Assembly (NCBI RefSeq): GCF_002277815.1
Contig: NZ_NKJI01000003.1
Location: forward strand, 1 to 64,000
Source: Pseudomonas sp. ERMR1:02
GTDB lineage: Bacteria; Pseudomonadota; Gammaproteobacteria; Pseudomonadales; Pseudomonadaceae
Length of the DNA: 64,000 nt
Direction of reading: 5' to 3'
The position numbers were made by a program, and so were the translations under genes. Positions 1-9,102 of the stretch are shown here, in pieces (position 1 is the first letter of the stretch; every line of letters starts with the position of its first letter). The notes under the pieces were generated by a model. The model did no database searches and was not told the origin of the DNA. It saw only the letters and a program-made list of their open reading frames with translations.

Positions 1-1
1 G

Positions 2-583
2 GGGGCAATCATTCTGCCGCCCAACAGTCGCTGGTTGTGGCGACGGCTGGAGCAGGACCTGCGCGGCCAGGTGGTGTATGCCATCAGCGGCAAACTCAAG
101 GGCCTGGCGTCGAGTTTCGAAAGCCGCACCCGTGACCTGGTGCATCAGGCCTACGGCTTCGCGGCGGGGCAGCCGCAGGTGCAGCGCACTCTGCTGCGCT
201 GGATGTTCGTAGTGCTGGAGGTCGGTCACGCGATTATCGAGTTGCGTAAGGAACAGGCGATCTTGCCGGTGCACCCGGCGTATGCCCAATCCCAGCCATG
301 GCGTCAGTCGATCCGCGTGATGGGGCGCTCGCTGGTGCGGCTGTTTCTGAAGCCGGGCCAAAGCAACCTGGAGCGCGCATTGATCGCGGTCGACCACGCG
401 ATCAATCGCGTGCAAGCGACTGACGAACCCTTCGCCCCGCACTTCGATACTTCGGCGTTGCGTCGGGTCAAGAGCTACCTGCACTTCATCCGTACCTCAC
501 TGCTGGACCCGCAATCGCCACTGTCCAGCTACGCCCTTGCCAGCGCCACCGCCAAGCCCCAAGGACTTGAACATGCCTCGTGA
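2..583 (+). CDS. FUSC-family aromatic-acid/drug efflux permease, C-terminal part
   Basis: The reading frame is open from the first base of the window and ends at 583, giving about 193 C-terminal residues; the start lies upstream of the window. The fragment is the cytoplasmic, helix-rich tail of an AaeB/fusaric-acid-resistance permease, with Arg-rich stretches such as LWRRLEQDLRGQ and no clear membrane helix. Identification rests mainly on the operon: a DUF1656 protein overlaps its end and a HlyD-type adaptor follows, which is the standard Pseudomonas tripartite FUSC efflux arrangement. The substrate (hydroxybenzoates, fusaric acid or drugs) cannot be read from this part. Confidence 0.8.
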   Translation, partial: GAIILPPNSRWLWRRLEQDLRGQVVYAISGKLKGLASSFESRTRDLVHQAYGFAAGQPQVQRTLLRWMFVVLEVGHAIIELRKEQAILPVHPAYAQSQPWRQSIRVMGRSLVRLFLKPGQSNLERALIAVDHAINRVQATDEPFAPHFDTSALRRVKSYLHFIRTSLLDPQSPLSSYALASATAKPQGLEHAS

Positions 584-773
584 AATAGCGTTCCACGGCG
601 TGTACATGCCGACCATGACCCTGATGTTTCTGATTGCCGCAGTGCTGGCCTGGGCGCTTGACCGGTTTCTCGCAGGCTTCGACCTGTACCGCTTCTTCTG
701 GCACCCGGCGCTGCTGCGCCTGAGTCTGTTTACCTGTCTGTTCGGCGCCCTGGCGCTGACTGTCTACCGTTGA
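573..773 (+). CDS. DUF1656 small inner-membrane protein of efflux operon
   Basis: A 66-residue protein starting MPREIAFHGVYMP. AAGGA lies about 8 bases before the ATG, and the start overlaps the end of the FUSC gene by 11 bases, so translation is probably coupled. It has two hydrophobic segments (about residues 11-30 and 43-62), as expected of DUF1656 (YdhI/AaeX-like) proteins that sit between the permease and adaptor genes. Its biochemical role is unknown; an accessory membrane subunit of the pump is inferred from context. An in-frame ATG at 537 was not chosen because it lies deep inside the upstream gene and lacks a ribosome-binding site. Confidence 0.85.
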   Translation: MPREIAFHGVYMPTMTLMFLIAAVLAWALDRFLAGFDLYRFFWHPALLRLSLFTCLFGALALTVYR

Positions 774-797
774 CTCTCTACCACTGAGAATGCACTG

Positions 798-1652
798 ATG
801 AAAAAGCTTTTCAGCCTGCTCGCGACCCTGCTGGTGCTGGCCCTCGCCATATGGATCGGCCGGACCCTCTGGGTGCAATACATGCAAACCCCGTGGACCC
901 GCGACGGCCGGGTGCGCGCCGACATCATCAACGTCGCCGCCGACGTTACCGGCGAAGTGGTGAACGTGCCGGTGCGTGACAACCAGCTTGTAAAAAAAGG
1001 TGATCTGCTGATGCAGATCGACCCCGAGCACTACCGTCTGGCGGTCAAGCAGGCGCAGTCACTGGTGGCTTCGCGCAAGGCGACGTGGGAGATGCGCAAG
1101 GTCAACGCCCATCGCCGTGCCGATCTGGATAATCTGGTGATCTCCAGGGAAAACCGTGACGACGCCAGCAACATCGCCGATTCAGCCCTGGCCGATTACC
1201 AGCAGGCACAGGCGCAACTGGAAGCCGCCGAACTCAACCTGAAACGCACCGAAGTCCGTGCGGCGGTGGACGGTTACGTGACCAACCTCAACGTCCATCG
1301 CGGCGACTATGCGCGCATCGGCGAAGCGAAAATGGCCGTGGTCGATATGAATTCGTTCTGGGTCTACGGCTTCTTCGAAGAAACCAAACTGCCCCACGTG
1401 CGCGTCGGCGATAGGGCCGACATGCAACTGATGAGCGGCGAAGTGCTCAAGGGCCATGTGGAAAGCATCTCGCGCGGTATCTACGACCGCGACAACCCGG
1501 AGAGCCGTGAACTGATCGCCGACGTAAACCCGACGTTCAACTGGGTGCGCCTGGCGCAACGGGTGCCGGTGCGGATTCACATCGATGAAGTGCCGGAGGG
1601 GGTACTGCTGGCGGCGGGGATTACTTGTACGGTGGTGGTGAAACAGATGTAA
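798..1652 (+). CDS. HlyD-family periplasmic adaptor of efflux pump (AaeA-like)
   Basis: A 284-residue membrane-fusion protein. One N-terminal membrane helix (about residues 4-26) is followed by the first half of a biotinyl-lipoyl domain (VPVRDNQLVKKGDLLMQIDP), a short alpha-helical hairpin rich in Ala, Gln and Arg (about 75-145), the second lipoyl half (VRAAVDGYVTNLNVHRGDYA), and beta-barrel/membrane-proximal domains. It would bridge the FUSC permease to an outer-membrane channel, which is not encoded here. It starts 24 bases after the DUF1656 gene and is the last gene of the operon; a REP element follows directly. Confidence 0.9.
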   Translation: MKKLFSLLATLLVLALAIWIGRTLWVQYMQTPWTRDGRVRADIINVAADVTGEVVNVPVRDNQLVKKGDLLMQIDPEHYRLAVKQAQSLVASRKATWEMRKVNAHRRADLDNLVISRENRDDASNIADSALADYQQAQAQLEAAELNLKRTEVRAAVDGYVTNLNVHRGDYARIGEAKMAVVDMNSFWVYGFFEETKLPHVRVGDRADMQLMSGEVLKGHVESISRGIYDRDNPESRELIADVNPTFNWVRLAQRVPVRIHIDEVPEGVLLAAGITCTVVVKQM

Positions 1653-1654
1653 CC

Positions 1655-1756
1655 CTGTAGGAGCGAGCATGCTCGCGATGGTCGTCAACGATGACGCTGG
1701 CGTCCTGACACCCCGCGGCGTTCCCGGGTGCATCGCGAGCAGGCTCGCTCCTACAG
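1655..1756. repeat. REP pair (BIME)
   Basis: Two inverted REP units: CTGTAGGAGCGAGCATGCTC at 1655 and its counterpart GAGCAGGCTCGCTCCTACAG ending at 1756, with about 50 bp between them. It sits between convergent genes and could form a large hairpin that stops read-through. Confidence 0.9.
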
Positions 1757-1772
1757 TTGATCATCGACACAG

Positions 1773-2162
1773 TCAGCAAAAAGTCTCATGCAAATGCCGC
1801 CAAAGAATCTTGCCATCCACCTTCTGGAACACCACGGTCGAACGGCGATCCGAGTGCAGGCCGGTGGCATCGGTCTGTTGCTCGCGATAGCTGACGGTCG
1901 CGCCATCGTTGTGCAGCGCAATGCCGCGTAACTCGCTGAGCTTGATGCGGAACCCAAGCTTCTTGCCACCAGACAGCATGAACAACTGATTCAGCGCATC
2001 AAAACCCAGCACCCGACCCAAGGGCGAGACCATGGAAAACTGCGGCGAAAAGCGAGTCAGCAGGTGCTCAAGTTCGGATGCTTCCTGCTCCTTTCCCAGC
2101 CATTGTTCGATGGCTACGTGGGCCTGGATCACTTCGTCAAAGTATTCGGTGTAGTCGGTCAT
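1773..2162 (-). CDS. NTF2-like (DUF4440-type) protein
   Basis: A 129-residue soluble protein starting MTDYTEYFDEVIQAHVAIEQ. It has an N-terminal helix, a segment about the position of the reaction setting (FSPQFSMVSPLGRVLGFDAL), then alternating beta strands ending VVFQKVDGKILWRHLHETF. That order of helix, curved sheet and terminal strand is typical of SnoaL/DUF4440 cone-shaped NTF2-like folds, which bind small ligands or catalyse varied reactions. No catalytic residues can be assigned. It is monocistronic between two REP elements. Confidence 0.7.
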   Translation of the reverse strand: MTDYTEYFDEVIQAHVAIEQWLGKEQEASELEHLLTRFSPQFSMVSPLGRVLGFDALNQLFMLSGGKKLGFRIKLSELRGIALHNDGATVSYREQQTDATGLHSDRRSTVVFQKVDGKILWRHLHETFC

Positions 2163-2198
2163 GTTGTTTCCTTGAATTCTGTGGAGTCTGTTCCGGCG

Positions 2199-2266
2199 CC
2201 TTCGCGGGCAAGCCTCGCTCCTACAGGTTCGGTGATTACCTGTAGGAGCGAGGCTTGCCCGCGAAG
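2199..2266. repeat. REP pair (BIME)
   Basis: Inverted REP units CTTCGCGGGCAAGCCTCGCT and its reverse complement flank a loop of about 12 bp. It lies between the NTF2-like gene and the end of the SDR gene. Confidence 0.9.
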
Positions 2267-2281
2267 AACGATCACGCGGTG

Positions 2282-3105
2282 CTAGAGCTGCCCACGCAAC
2301 CCGAACCGCTTCATCAACGTCGATTCCAGCAAGCCCTTGGGTAACAACCCCGCTATCAACGGCAACGCCCGACTGCCATTACCCAACCGCACCAGCCGTG
2401 GCGGCTTGCTCTGCTGCACGGCCTTGAGCAACCCGGCTGCGAATTCACTGGCTGGCGTCGGTTGTCCTGGGAAGCCTTGGCCCGTGCGCGAATGCCTTCA
2501 CGCAGCGGGAACCATGGCGATTGTTCGCTGATCAGTTGCTCGGCCTCAAAGCCGGCATTCTTGGCGAAACTGGAGGTAATGGCACCCGGCTGAACTTCCA
2601 TGACCCGTACGCCAAACGGCGCGAGCTCCATGCGCAAGGCATCACTTAAGGCATGCACGGCGGCTTTGGACGCGCAGTAGGCGCCAGCGAACGGCGTGAC
2701 CAGAATCCCCGAAACGCTGCCGATATTCACCACGATCCCTTTGGCGTGACGCAACACTGGAAACATTGCGCGAGTCACGCCAACGATGGCGAAGACATTG
2801 GTTTCGAACTGGCGCTGCATCGCCTGTACGCCGCCATCGAGCAAAGGCCCCATGGCGCCGTACCCGGCGTTATTGATCAGCACATCGAGTCCGCCATGCT
2901 GCTGGTTGATCCGTTCGCTCAATTGCTCAAGCGCCTGGCCGTCGTTGACATCCAGTTGCACGGCGGTGAATCCCGCCGCGCTCAGCGCGGCCACGTCTTC
3001 AGCCTTGCGCGCACTGGCCCAGACTTCGTATCCGACGTTTTTGAATGCATCGGCGAGGGCGCGGCCAATGCCGCTGGAACAACCGGTAATCAACGCAACG
3101 GGCAT
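2282..3105 (-). CDS. SDR-family oxidoreductase (broken by one frameshift)
   Basis: Short-chain dehydrogenase of about 274 residues once one frameshift is repaired. It starts MPVALITGCSSGIGRALADA, with the TGxxxGIG dinucleotide-binding motif. NNAGYG follows in the middle, and the catalytic Ser and YxxxK are visible as NIGSVSG and YCASK. The frame breaks near 2460. One extra C in the coding strand (ACC to ACCC) restores a normal tail that ends KRFGLRGQL with a stop at 2282. The substrate is unknown; the sequence resembles the YusZ/retinol-dehydrogenase-like SDRs of pseudomonads. The break matches the homopolymer losses seen elsewhere in this window. Confidence 0.85.
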
Positions 3106-3152
3106 GGCGCGGTCCTTGTGCAAACGGTGGAAGAAAGCTCAGTGGGGAAAGC

Positions 3153-3617
3153 TCAGTCAGAGAAACTACCCTGCAATCGCTCGGCGCGAAACTCCAGGGT
3201 TTCCGGGCGGTAACCGGGGCGCAGTGGCGGTAGCGGCAAACAGTCTTCCCACTTGCCACCGGCCTGCAATTCGCCGGGGCCGCGGTAGCGTGGGGCGGCG
3301 TATTGATTGTCGGCCAGGTTGACCGTGTCGCCTGGCGCATAGGCGGCCACCCGCCAGCGTAGTTCGGTCAGCGGCACATCGTTGCCGTTGTTCATGGTCA
3401 ATTGCAGCGGACGGTCTGCGGGGCAGCGTTGGGGCGCATAGCTGATGCGTAGCTCAAGGCGTTGCAGTTGCTTCAGTTCGCGGTGGTCCATCCAGATGAC
3501 CCAGGTGGCGACGATGCCCAGTCCGATGGCAGCAGCCATAGACACGGGTAAAGCCTTGGCCGGATAGCGCAGCAACAGGATCAGCCAGGTGATTACCAGC
3601 AGGATGCCGATGAACAT
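3153..3617 (-). CDS. Small membrane protein of unknown function
   Basis: About 154 residues from the ATG at 3617 (MFIGILLVITWLILLLRYPA). Two N-terminal hydrophobic helices (about 2-17 and 22-42) are followed by a soluble beta-rich domain with a Cys and a Trp-rich core, resembling an Ig-like outer domain (ELRISYAPQRC... LTELRWRVAAYAPGD). Similar pseudomonad proteins carry vague multidrug-transporter labels; nothing here supports transport. A longer in-frame ATG at 3839 would translate through a REP element and was rejected. Confidence 0.65.
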   Translation of the reverse strand: MFIGILLVITWLILLLRYPAKALPVSMAAAIGLGIVATWVIWMDHRELKQLQRLELRISYAPQRCPADRPLQLTMNNGNDVPLTELRWRVAAYAPGDTVNLADNQYAAPRYRGPGELQAGGKWEDCLPLPPLRPGYRPETLEFRAERLQGSFSD

Positions 3618-3709
3618 GTCGCGCAGACCTCGGGGGAGATAGGACCATCGTACATAAGCGCGGGTGGGGTTGGCGATGGGCGAGATCTTTGTGGTGAATG
3701 TAATGGCCC

Positions 3710-3794
3710 CATCGCGAGCAGGCTCACTCCTACAGTTGACCGGGTTTTTCCTGGAGAAATACGATCGAATGTAGGAGTGAGCCTGCTCGCGATG
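3710..3794. repeat. REP pair (BIME)
   Basis: Inverted units ATCGCGAGCAGGCTCACTCC and GGAGTGAGCCTGCTCGCGAT with an AT-rich loop of about 35 bp. It lies between the small membrane protein and the alginate operon terminator. Confidence 0.9.
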
Positions 3795-3821
3795 AGGCCA
3801 GTAAGGGCAGCAATGAATCCA

Positions 3822-3884
3822 GAAAAAAGCCCCATCCAACCCGCTGCGGATAGGGAACGCAGCGGATTGGACGGGGGCTTTTGT
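3822..3884 (-). terminator. Rho-independent terminator of the alginate operon
   Basis: A long hairpin directly after algA. The arms run about 3826-3846 and 3855-3880 (AAAAGCCCC...CCGCTGCG paired with CGCAGCGG...GGGGCTTTT), with an A-tract on the + strand that becomes the U-tract of the algA transcript. A pair of this length with flanking A/T runs is a convincing end point for the 17-kb alg transcript. Confidence 0.85.
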
Positions 3885-3896
3885 CTTGCCTGATGC

Positions 3897-5348
3897 TTAC
3901 TGCGCGATGGTTTTCACCGACACGCCACGCTCGATCGGCGTTGAACGACCGTAGATATCCTCAAATCGCTCGATATCGTCTTCGCCCAGATAGCTGCCCG
4001 ATTGCACTTCGATGATCTCGAGTGGAATCTTGCCTGGGTTTCGCAAACGGTGCACCGAAGCAATCGGAATGTAGGTCGACTGGTTTTCGGTCAACAGGAA
4101 CACATTTTCATCGCAGGTCACTTCGGCGGTGCCGCTGACGACGATCCAGTGCTCGGCGCGGTGGTGGTGCATCTGTAGCGACAGGCACGCGCCCGGCTTC
4201 ACCGAGATGTGCTTGACCTGGAAGCGACCGCCCATGTCCACCGAGTCGTAGGAGCCCCACGGACGATAGACTTCGCAGTGATTCTGGGTTTCGCTGCGGC
4301 CCTGTTCATTGAGGGTGTTGACCATCTGTTTCACGCCTTGGACCTTGTCCTTGTGCGCAATCATCATGGCGTCCTTGGTTTCCACCACGACGATGTTTTC
4401 CAGGCCGATCACCGACACCAGTTTGCCGTTGCCGTGGATCATGCAGTTGCGGCTGTCCTGAATCACCACGTCGCCTTTGGTGACGTTGCCGTTGGCGTCT
4501 TTTTTATTCACTTCCCACAGCGACGACCAGCAGCCGACATCACTCCAGCCCGCGGTCAGCGGCACTACGCAGGCGCGCTGGGTTTTTTCCATTACCGAGT
4601 AGTCGATGGAATTGTCCGGGCAGCAGGCGAACGTGGCTTCGTCGATGCTGATGGTGTCGGAATCTTGCTGGCTGCGTTCCAGGGTCAGCAGACAGGTGTC
4701 GTAGATGTCCGGATCGTGCTTTTTCAGTTCTTCGAGGAAACGGCTGGCGCGGAACAGGAACATGCCGCTGTTCCAGAAGTAGCCACCGGACTGGACAAAC
4801 TCGGTGGCACGTTTCACGTCGGGTTTTTCGACGAAGTGCGAGACACGGCTGACGCCTTCGGGCAGCAGCAAATCGTTGGTCGACTTGATGTAGCCGTAGC
4901 CGGTTTCCGGTTTGGTGGCCGGCACGCCGAACAGCACCATTTCGCCGTTTTCGGCGGCGACGGTGGCCAGTGCCAGGGCACGTTGCAGGGCCTTCTGGTC
5001 TTCCAGCACGTGGTCGGCCGGCAGCACCAGCATCAATTCGTCGCGACCTTCATTGATCAGCATCATCGCGGTCAATGCCACCGCTGGTGCGGTGTTGCGG
5101 CCGAACGGTTCCATCAGGATGCGCTGGGTTTCCAGCTTACGGGCGGCCAGTTGCTCGTTGACGATGAAACGGTGGTCTTTGTTGCAGACCACGATCGGCG
5201 TGTCCATGCCGTCGAACACCAGGCGCTCCAGGGTTTGCTGGAACAGCGTGTGCTCGCCGGTCAGGGCCAGGAATTGTTTCGGGAATTGCTTACGGGAAAG
5301 CGGCCAAAGACGGGAGCCGCTACCACCTGACAAGATCACCGGAATCAT
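3897..5348 (-). CDS. algA: Mannose-6-phosphate isomerase / mannose-1-phosphate guanylyltransferase
   Basis: A 483-residue bifunctional cytoplasmic enzyme. It converts fructose-6-P to mannose-6-P and later charges mannose-1-P with GTP to give GDP-mannose for AlgD. The N-terminal nucleotidyltransferase starts MIPVILSGGSGSRLWPLSRK with the GxGxRxxPLS signature; FVEKPDVKRA follows near residue 170. The C-terminal type II isomerase cupin shows QMHHHRAEHWIVVSG with the metal-binding His and Glu. It is the last gene of the operon, separated from algF by 226 bp holding a REP pair, and followed by a strong terminator. Length is normal for AlgA. Confidence 0.97.
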   Translation of the reverse strand: MIPVILSGGSGSRLWPLSRKQFPKQFLALTGEHTLFQQTLERLVFDGMDTPIVVCNKDHRFIVNEQLAARKLETQRILMEPFGRNTAPAVALTAMMLINEGRDELMLVLPADHVLEDQKALQRALALATVAAENGEMVLFGVPATKPETGYGYIKSTNDLLLPEGVSRVSHFVEKPDVKRATEFVQSGGYFWNSGMFLFRASRFLEELKKHDPDIYDTCLLTLERSQQDSDTISIDEATFACCPDNSIDYSVMEKTQRACVVPLTAGWSDVGCWSSLWEVNKKDANGNVTKGDVVIQDSRNCMIHGNGKLVSVIGLENIVVVETKDAMMIAHKDKVQGVKQMVNTLNEQGRSETQNHCEVYRPWGSYDSVDMGGRFQVKHISVKPGACLSLQMHHHRAEHWIVVSGTAEVTCDENVFLLTENQSTYIPIASVHRLRNPGKIPLEIIEVQSGSYLGEDDIERFEDIYGRSTPIERGVSVKTIAQ

Positions 5349-5444
5349 GTTGTTACTCCTTGAAAATCGTTTGGGTCAGAGCGACGAACGCTGTGTCGTT
5401 TCACTCTTGTTCTTGTTTCGTGTCCCGACTGACACCTCGGTCCC

Positions 5445-5546
5445 TTGTAGGAGCGAGCTTGCTCGCGATGGACGTCAACGAAAACGCGCGCTGTCTGGAT
5501 AAACGCGTTGTCCTTACGTTTTTCGCGAGCAAGCTCGCTCCTACAG
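5445..5546. repeat. REP pair (BIME) between algF and algA
   Basis: Units TGTAGGAGCGAGCTTGCTCG and CGAGCAAGCTCGCTCCTACA are separated by about 55 bp. A large intra-operon hairpin here could lower algA relative to upstream genes or protect the 3' end of the algF message. Confidence 0.9.
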
Positions 5547-5574
5547 AGGAAAATGGGTCAATCGGGCAAATGTG

Positions 5575-6231
5575 TTAGCGCGTCGATACCGGGCGTTTTA
5601 CCCAGACCGGCGACAGGCTGCTGCCGTTACCGGTGACGTACAGCACCGCTGCCTCACCGCGCTCCAGGGCGACGGGTTTCACGTCGCCGACTTTCGTTGC
5701 GCCATCGTATAGCGCCAGGCTGACTTTAACCGGGTTGATTTCACGCTCGCCACGGCCCTTGGCGGCCACGTTCGGGACTACCTCGGTCTTGCCGTCGGCG
5801 GTCTTCAGGGTCAGTGCCTTGTCGCTCAGGTTCTGCACGCGGACCAGGGATTTCTGCTTGTTCTTGAACGGCGGCTCTTCAATCAGTTGCGGCGCGCCGC
5901 TCGCGTTGTTGACCAGGGTGTAATAGTGGTCGCCGGCCAGTTTCACCGGCAGGGTCTGGCTGCCGACCTTGGCGCTGTAATCGCCGCCCGGCATAAAGCT
6001 GAAGTCACTGCTGGACAGCGGCGCGACGTCGCTCAGGCTGGTGCTGCCGACGGTGGCGCTGACTTCGGCGTTGCTGGCGTTGTAGATGCGCACGAAGGTC
6101 GAGCCTTTCGGTGCGGTCGGGCCGTACAGCGCCGCGTCGCCACCGGCGAAGGCCTGCATCGAGAGCACACTCATACCAGCAACCAGTGCAAAGGTCTTGG
6201 CGAGACGACGAGGAGTAGTCGTGAAAGTCAT
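5575..6231 (-). CDS. algF: Alginate O-acetylation protein AlgF
   Basis: A 218-residue periplasmic protein with a Sec signal peptide (cleavage near MSVLSMQAFA-GGD). The mature part is beta-rich and has the family features VRIYNASNAEVSATVG, a central KNKQKSLVRVQNLSDKAL segment and a C-terminal domain ending VWVKRPVSTR. AlgF acts with AlgI and AlgJ to pass acetyl groups to O-2/O-3 of mannuronate and contacts AlgX and AlgJ. It begins 17 bases after algJ, so the two are co-translated. Length agrees with other pseudomonad AlgF proteins. Confidence 0.95.
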   Translation of the reverse strand: MTFTTTPRRLAKTFALVAGMSVLSMQAFAGGDAALYGPTAPKGSTFVRIYNASNAEVSATVGSTSLSDVAPLSSSDFSFMPGGDYSAKVGSQTLPVKLAGDHYYTLVNNASGAPQLIEEPPFKNKQKSLVRVQNLSDKALTLKTADGKTEVVPNVAAKGRGEREINPVKVSLALYDGATKVGDVKPVALERGEAAVLYVTGNGSSLSPVWVKRPVSTR

Positions 6232-6248
6232 GGTAATACCTCTCTCTT

Positions 6249-7424
6249 TCAGTTTTGCGCCCGATCGGGCGTCTCGGATTTAGCGTTAATGGCTACGTTT
6301 TGTTGGCGGGCGCCGGCTTGTTTAAGCTCTGCGACCCACTGCGGGTCGGCGTCGCCGATTTCGTTGTTCACAGGCAGATAGCGTTCAGGAAACTCCCAGA
6401 TCAGCACCTGTGGCGGGCTGTTCTTGAAAGCGTCGCTTTTCAGGTAGCTGAGCATCGGCAGAATCGGGCCGTGGCCGTCTTCGGCGTAATTGACCACGTC
6501 GCTGTGCAGCGCTTGCTTGAGCGCACCGACGAAGTTCCAGTTGGGATTGGCGCTGTAGCTGGTGCCGATCAGTGCTACGGGTACTTCGGTGTTGGCGAAC
6601 AGCGCGTCGTCGCCGGCCGGCTGGCCTTCAGCCGCTACGGTGTTGCGCTTTTGCAGCGGTTCTTGCGCCGGCATCAGGTTTTCGAACAGCGGGTCCAGCG
6701 GCAGGAACAGACGCAGGTCGCCCTTGTGGATAACTTTTTCCGCTGGTTCAGTGACGAAGGTTTGCGGTTCGCCGCTCAGCGGGTACTTCTCGGTAATGGT
6801 CTTGGCCAACCGGTTGGCGGCGATCTCGGCGCCTTCCGGGGTCCAGTGGGTGTCGGTACGCAGGAACACTTGCTTGCCGGCGTTTTTGGCGGCTTGCAGC
6901 GGACCAAGCAGGTCCGGCGCCGGAATCCGGTCAGCGGCCAGGCGCTGGTGGAAATCCTTGTAGAGGTTGGCGTGGATGCTGGCCGGTTTCTCTTCACCAA
7001 GGTGTTCCGGGTACAGGCGCACCTTGGCCGGCACCACCGCCATCACCAGTTGTATGCCTTTGGCTTTCAAGGTCTGGCGCACGCCTTCGACCAGCGCGTA
7101 GTTGCCTTGCAGGTTCAGCTCTTCGTTGACGGTCGGATGAAACTCTTCATCGCTGTACAACCACTGATCCCGACCGAGCACCACGCCCGGACGACCTTCG
7201 TTGAACAGTTTGAAGTCCAACGCCGCCCAGAGGTTGGTACCCAGGCGCTTGATCGGAAACTCGTCGTCGTAGTGCGTCTCCACGGCCTTGGTCCAGCGGC
7301 CGTTGAGTACCGTCGCATCGGCGTTGGTGGTGAAGCCCAGGAAGCTGCGAACCGACCACAGGCCCAGGGCCAGCAGGGTCACCATAAACAGGGCGATGTA
7401 GAAGATGCGTAATGAGCGGGTCAT
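6249..7424 (-). CDS. algJ: Alginate O-acetyltransferase AlgJ
   Basis: A 391-residue SGNH-hydrolase-like protein held to the periplasmic face by an uncleaved N-terminal helix (IFYIALFMVTLLALGLWSVR). Catalytic features are RTDTHWTPEGAE, carrying the Asp-x-His pair, and ALIGTSYSANPNWNF with the nucleophilic Ser. It is homologous to the AlgX catalytic domain and is thought to act as an acetyl-relay enzyme between AlgI and AlgX. It lies 12 bases after algI. All catalytic residues are present and its length is usual. Confidence 0.95.
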   Translation of the reverse strand: MTRSLRIFYIALFMVTLLALGLWSVRSFLGFTTNADATVLNGRWTKAVETHYDDEFPIKRLGTNLWAALDFKLFNEGRPGVVLGRDQWLYSDEEFHPTVNEELNLQGNYALVEGVRQTLKAKGIQLVMAVVPAKVRLYPEHLGEEKPASIHANLYKDFHQRLAADRIPAPDLLGPLQAAKNAGKQVFLRTDTHWTPEGAEIAANRLAKTITEKYPLSGEPQTFVTEPAEKVIHKGDLRLFLPLDPLFENLMPAQEPLQKRNTVAAEGQPAGDDALFANTEVPVALIGTSYSANPNWNFVGALKQALHSDVVNYAEDGHGPILPMLSYLKSDAFKNSPPQVLIWEFPERYLPVNNEIGDADPQWVAELKQAGARQQNVAINAKSETPDRAQN

Positions 7425-7436
7425 TGGTCAGATCCC

Positions 7437-9002
7437 TCAGAACTGGAAGTAAAGGAACGGCGAGAAGCTTTGCGCCGAGAGTTTGAGAATCGAGGCGATG
7501 AACAGCAGCAGTACCAGGGCGCGCATCACGTAGCGCGACCAGTCAGCGGTCCAGTAGGCCGGTTGCACCTGGGCTTCGACGCCGACGGTGTAGCCAGGCT
7601 GGTGGATGCTCGACGGGTTATCCCCAGGCACGGCTTTGATCAGGCCCGGTTGAGCGGCTGCCGGACCGTCGCTATCAACGTTGACGGCAGGCTTGGTCTT
7701 GGCTGGCGGCTGATTGGTGTAGAAGTCGCGCAGGCCGAAGAACGCCAAAGTCACATAGGCCAAAATAAGCGTCGCCACTTGCAGGCCGGTGAGGCTGGCC
7801 TGGTTGAGTTCCGACAGCGACCAGTCGCCGAAGCTGAACATCGCGCCGTACATGCGAGCGGCGACGTGCAGGTTTTCCGCACGGAAAATCACCCAGCCCA
7901 TCACCACCAGCAGGAAGGTCAGCGCCCAGCGGATCGGATTGAAACTGCGCGGCGAGGTGTTCAGGCCGATGGCTTTTTCAATCGCCAGCCACATGCCGTG
8001 CCACGCACCCCAGACGATGTAGGTGATGTTCGCGCCGTGCCACAGACCACCGAGCAGCATGGTCAGGAACAGGTTGCGATAGGTCATCAGCGTGCCTTTG
8101 CGGTTGCCGCCCAGGGTGATGTAGAGGTAGTCACGCAGCCAGGTCGACAGGCTGATGTGCCAGCGACGCCAGAACTCGGTGATCGACTGGCTGATGTATG
8201 GCTGCTTGAAGTTTTCCATGAAGCGGAAACCCATCATCAGGCCCAGACCGATGGCCATGTCGCTGTAGCCGGAGAAGTCGAAGTACAACTGCGCGGTGTA
8301 CGCCAGGGCGCCCAGCCAGGCATCGCCTGTGGTCGGGTTTTGCAGGGCGAAGCAATGGTCGGCCACCACCGCGAGGGTATCGGCGATGAAGACTTTCTTA
8401 ATGAAACCCTGCATGAACCGCGTGCAGCCCTCGGAGAACTTGTCGAGGGTGTGGGTGCGGTTGTTGAACTGATCGGCCAGGTCGCGAAAACGCAGCACGG
8501 GGCCGGCGATCAGGTGCGGGAAGATCGCCACGAACGCCGCGAAGTCGATCAGGTTGCGGGTTGCCGGCGTGTCGCCACGGTAGACGTCGATGATGTAGCT
8601 GATGGACTCGAAGATGTAGAACGAGATCCCGATCGGCAACAGCACGTGGGTCAGGATGAACGGCGACAGACCCACCGACGTCATCATGGCGTTGATGCTG
8701 TCGACGCCGAAGTTGGCGTACTTGAAGTAGCCGAGGATGCACAGGTCGACGGCCACGCCGAGCAGCAACCAGCGCTGCGCCGGATTGGTCCTGACGCCGG
8801 CGGCGCCGACTTTGAGGCCGATCCAGTAGTTCCACAGCGTGACGGCGGCAAACAGCGCCAGGAAGTCCACACGCCACCAGGCGTAGAACACGTAGCTGGC
8901 GATCAGCAGCAGCAGATTGCGATAGCGTATTCCGCTCAGGTAGTACAAGCCGAGAAAGATCGGCAGGAACAAAAACAGGAACACGTTGGATGAAAAAACC
9001 AT
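7437..9002 (-). CDS. algI: Alginate O-acetyltransferase AlgI (MBOAT)
   Basis: A 521-residue polytopic inner-membrane protein of the MBOAT family that moves acetyl groups across the membrane. The start is MVFSSNVFLFLFLPIFLGLYY, preceded by AAGGAGAG at a good distance; a more distal in-frame ATG at 9029 lacks such a site. About eleven hydrophobic segments are visible. The MBOAT core FWRRWHISLSTWLRDYLYI and the active-site His in GGLWHGANITYIVWG are intact. It is separated from algL by a tandem REP array (9103-9361), the largest gap in the second half of the operon. Confidence 0.96.
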   Translation of the reverse strand: MVFSSNVFLFLFLPIFLGLYYLSGIRYRNLLLLIASYVFYAWWRVDFLALFAAVTLWNYWIGLKVGAAGVRTNPAQRWLLLGVAVDLCILGYFKYANFGVDSINAMMTSVGLSPFILTHVLLPIGISFYIFESISYIIDVYRGDTPATRNLIDFAAFVAIFPHLIAGPVLRFRDLADQFNNRTHTLDKFSEGCTRFMQGFIKKVFIADTLAVVADHCFALQNPTTGDAWLGALAYTAQLYFDFSGYSDMAIGLGLMMGFRFMENFKQPYISQSITEFWRRWHISLSTWLRDYLYITLGGNRKGTLMTYRNLFLTMLLGGLWHGANITYIVWGAWHGMWLAIEKAIGLNTSPRSFNPIRWALTFLLVVMGWVIFRAENLHVAARMYGAMFSFGDWSLSELNQASLTGLQVATLILAYVTLAFFGLRDFYTNQPPAKTKPAVNVDSDGPAAAQPGLIKAVPGDNPSSIHQPGYTVGVEAQVQPAYWTADWSRYVMRALVLLLFIASILKLSAQSFSPFLYFQF

Positions 9003-9102
9003 CCTGATCTCTCCTTGTTTAACCAACATTCAAGGGCCAACGGCCCCCCAACCCCCCACGAAAATCCGGGAGATGTATTGCATTCAAAACCACCACAAAC
9101 CC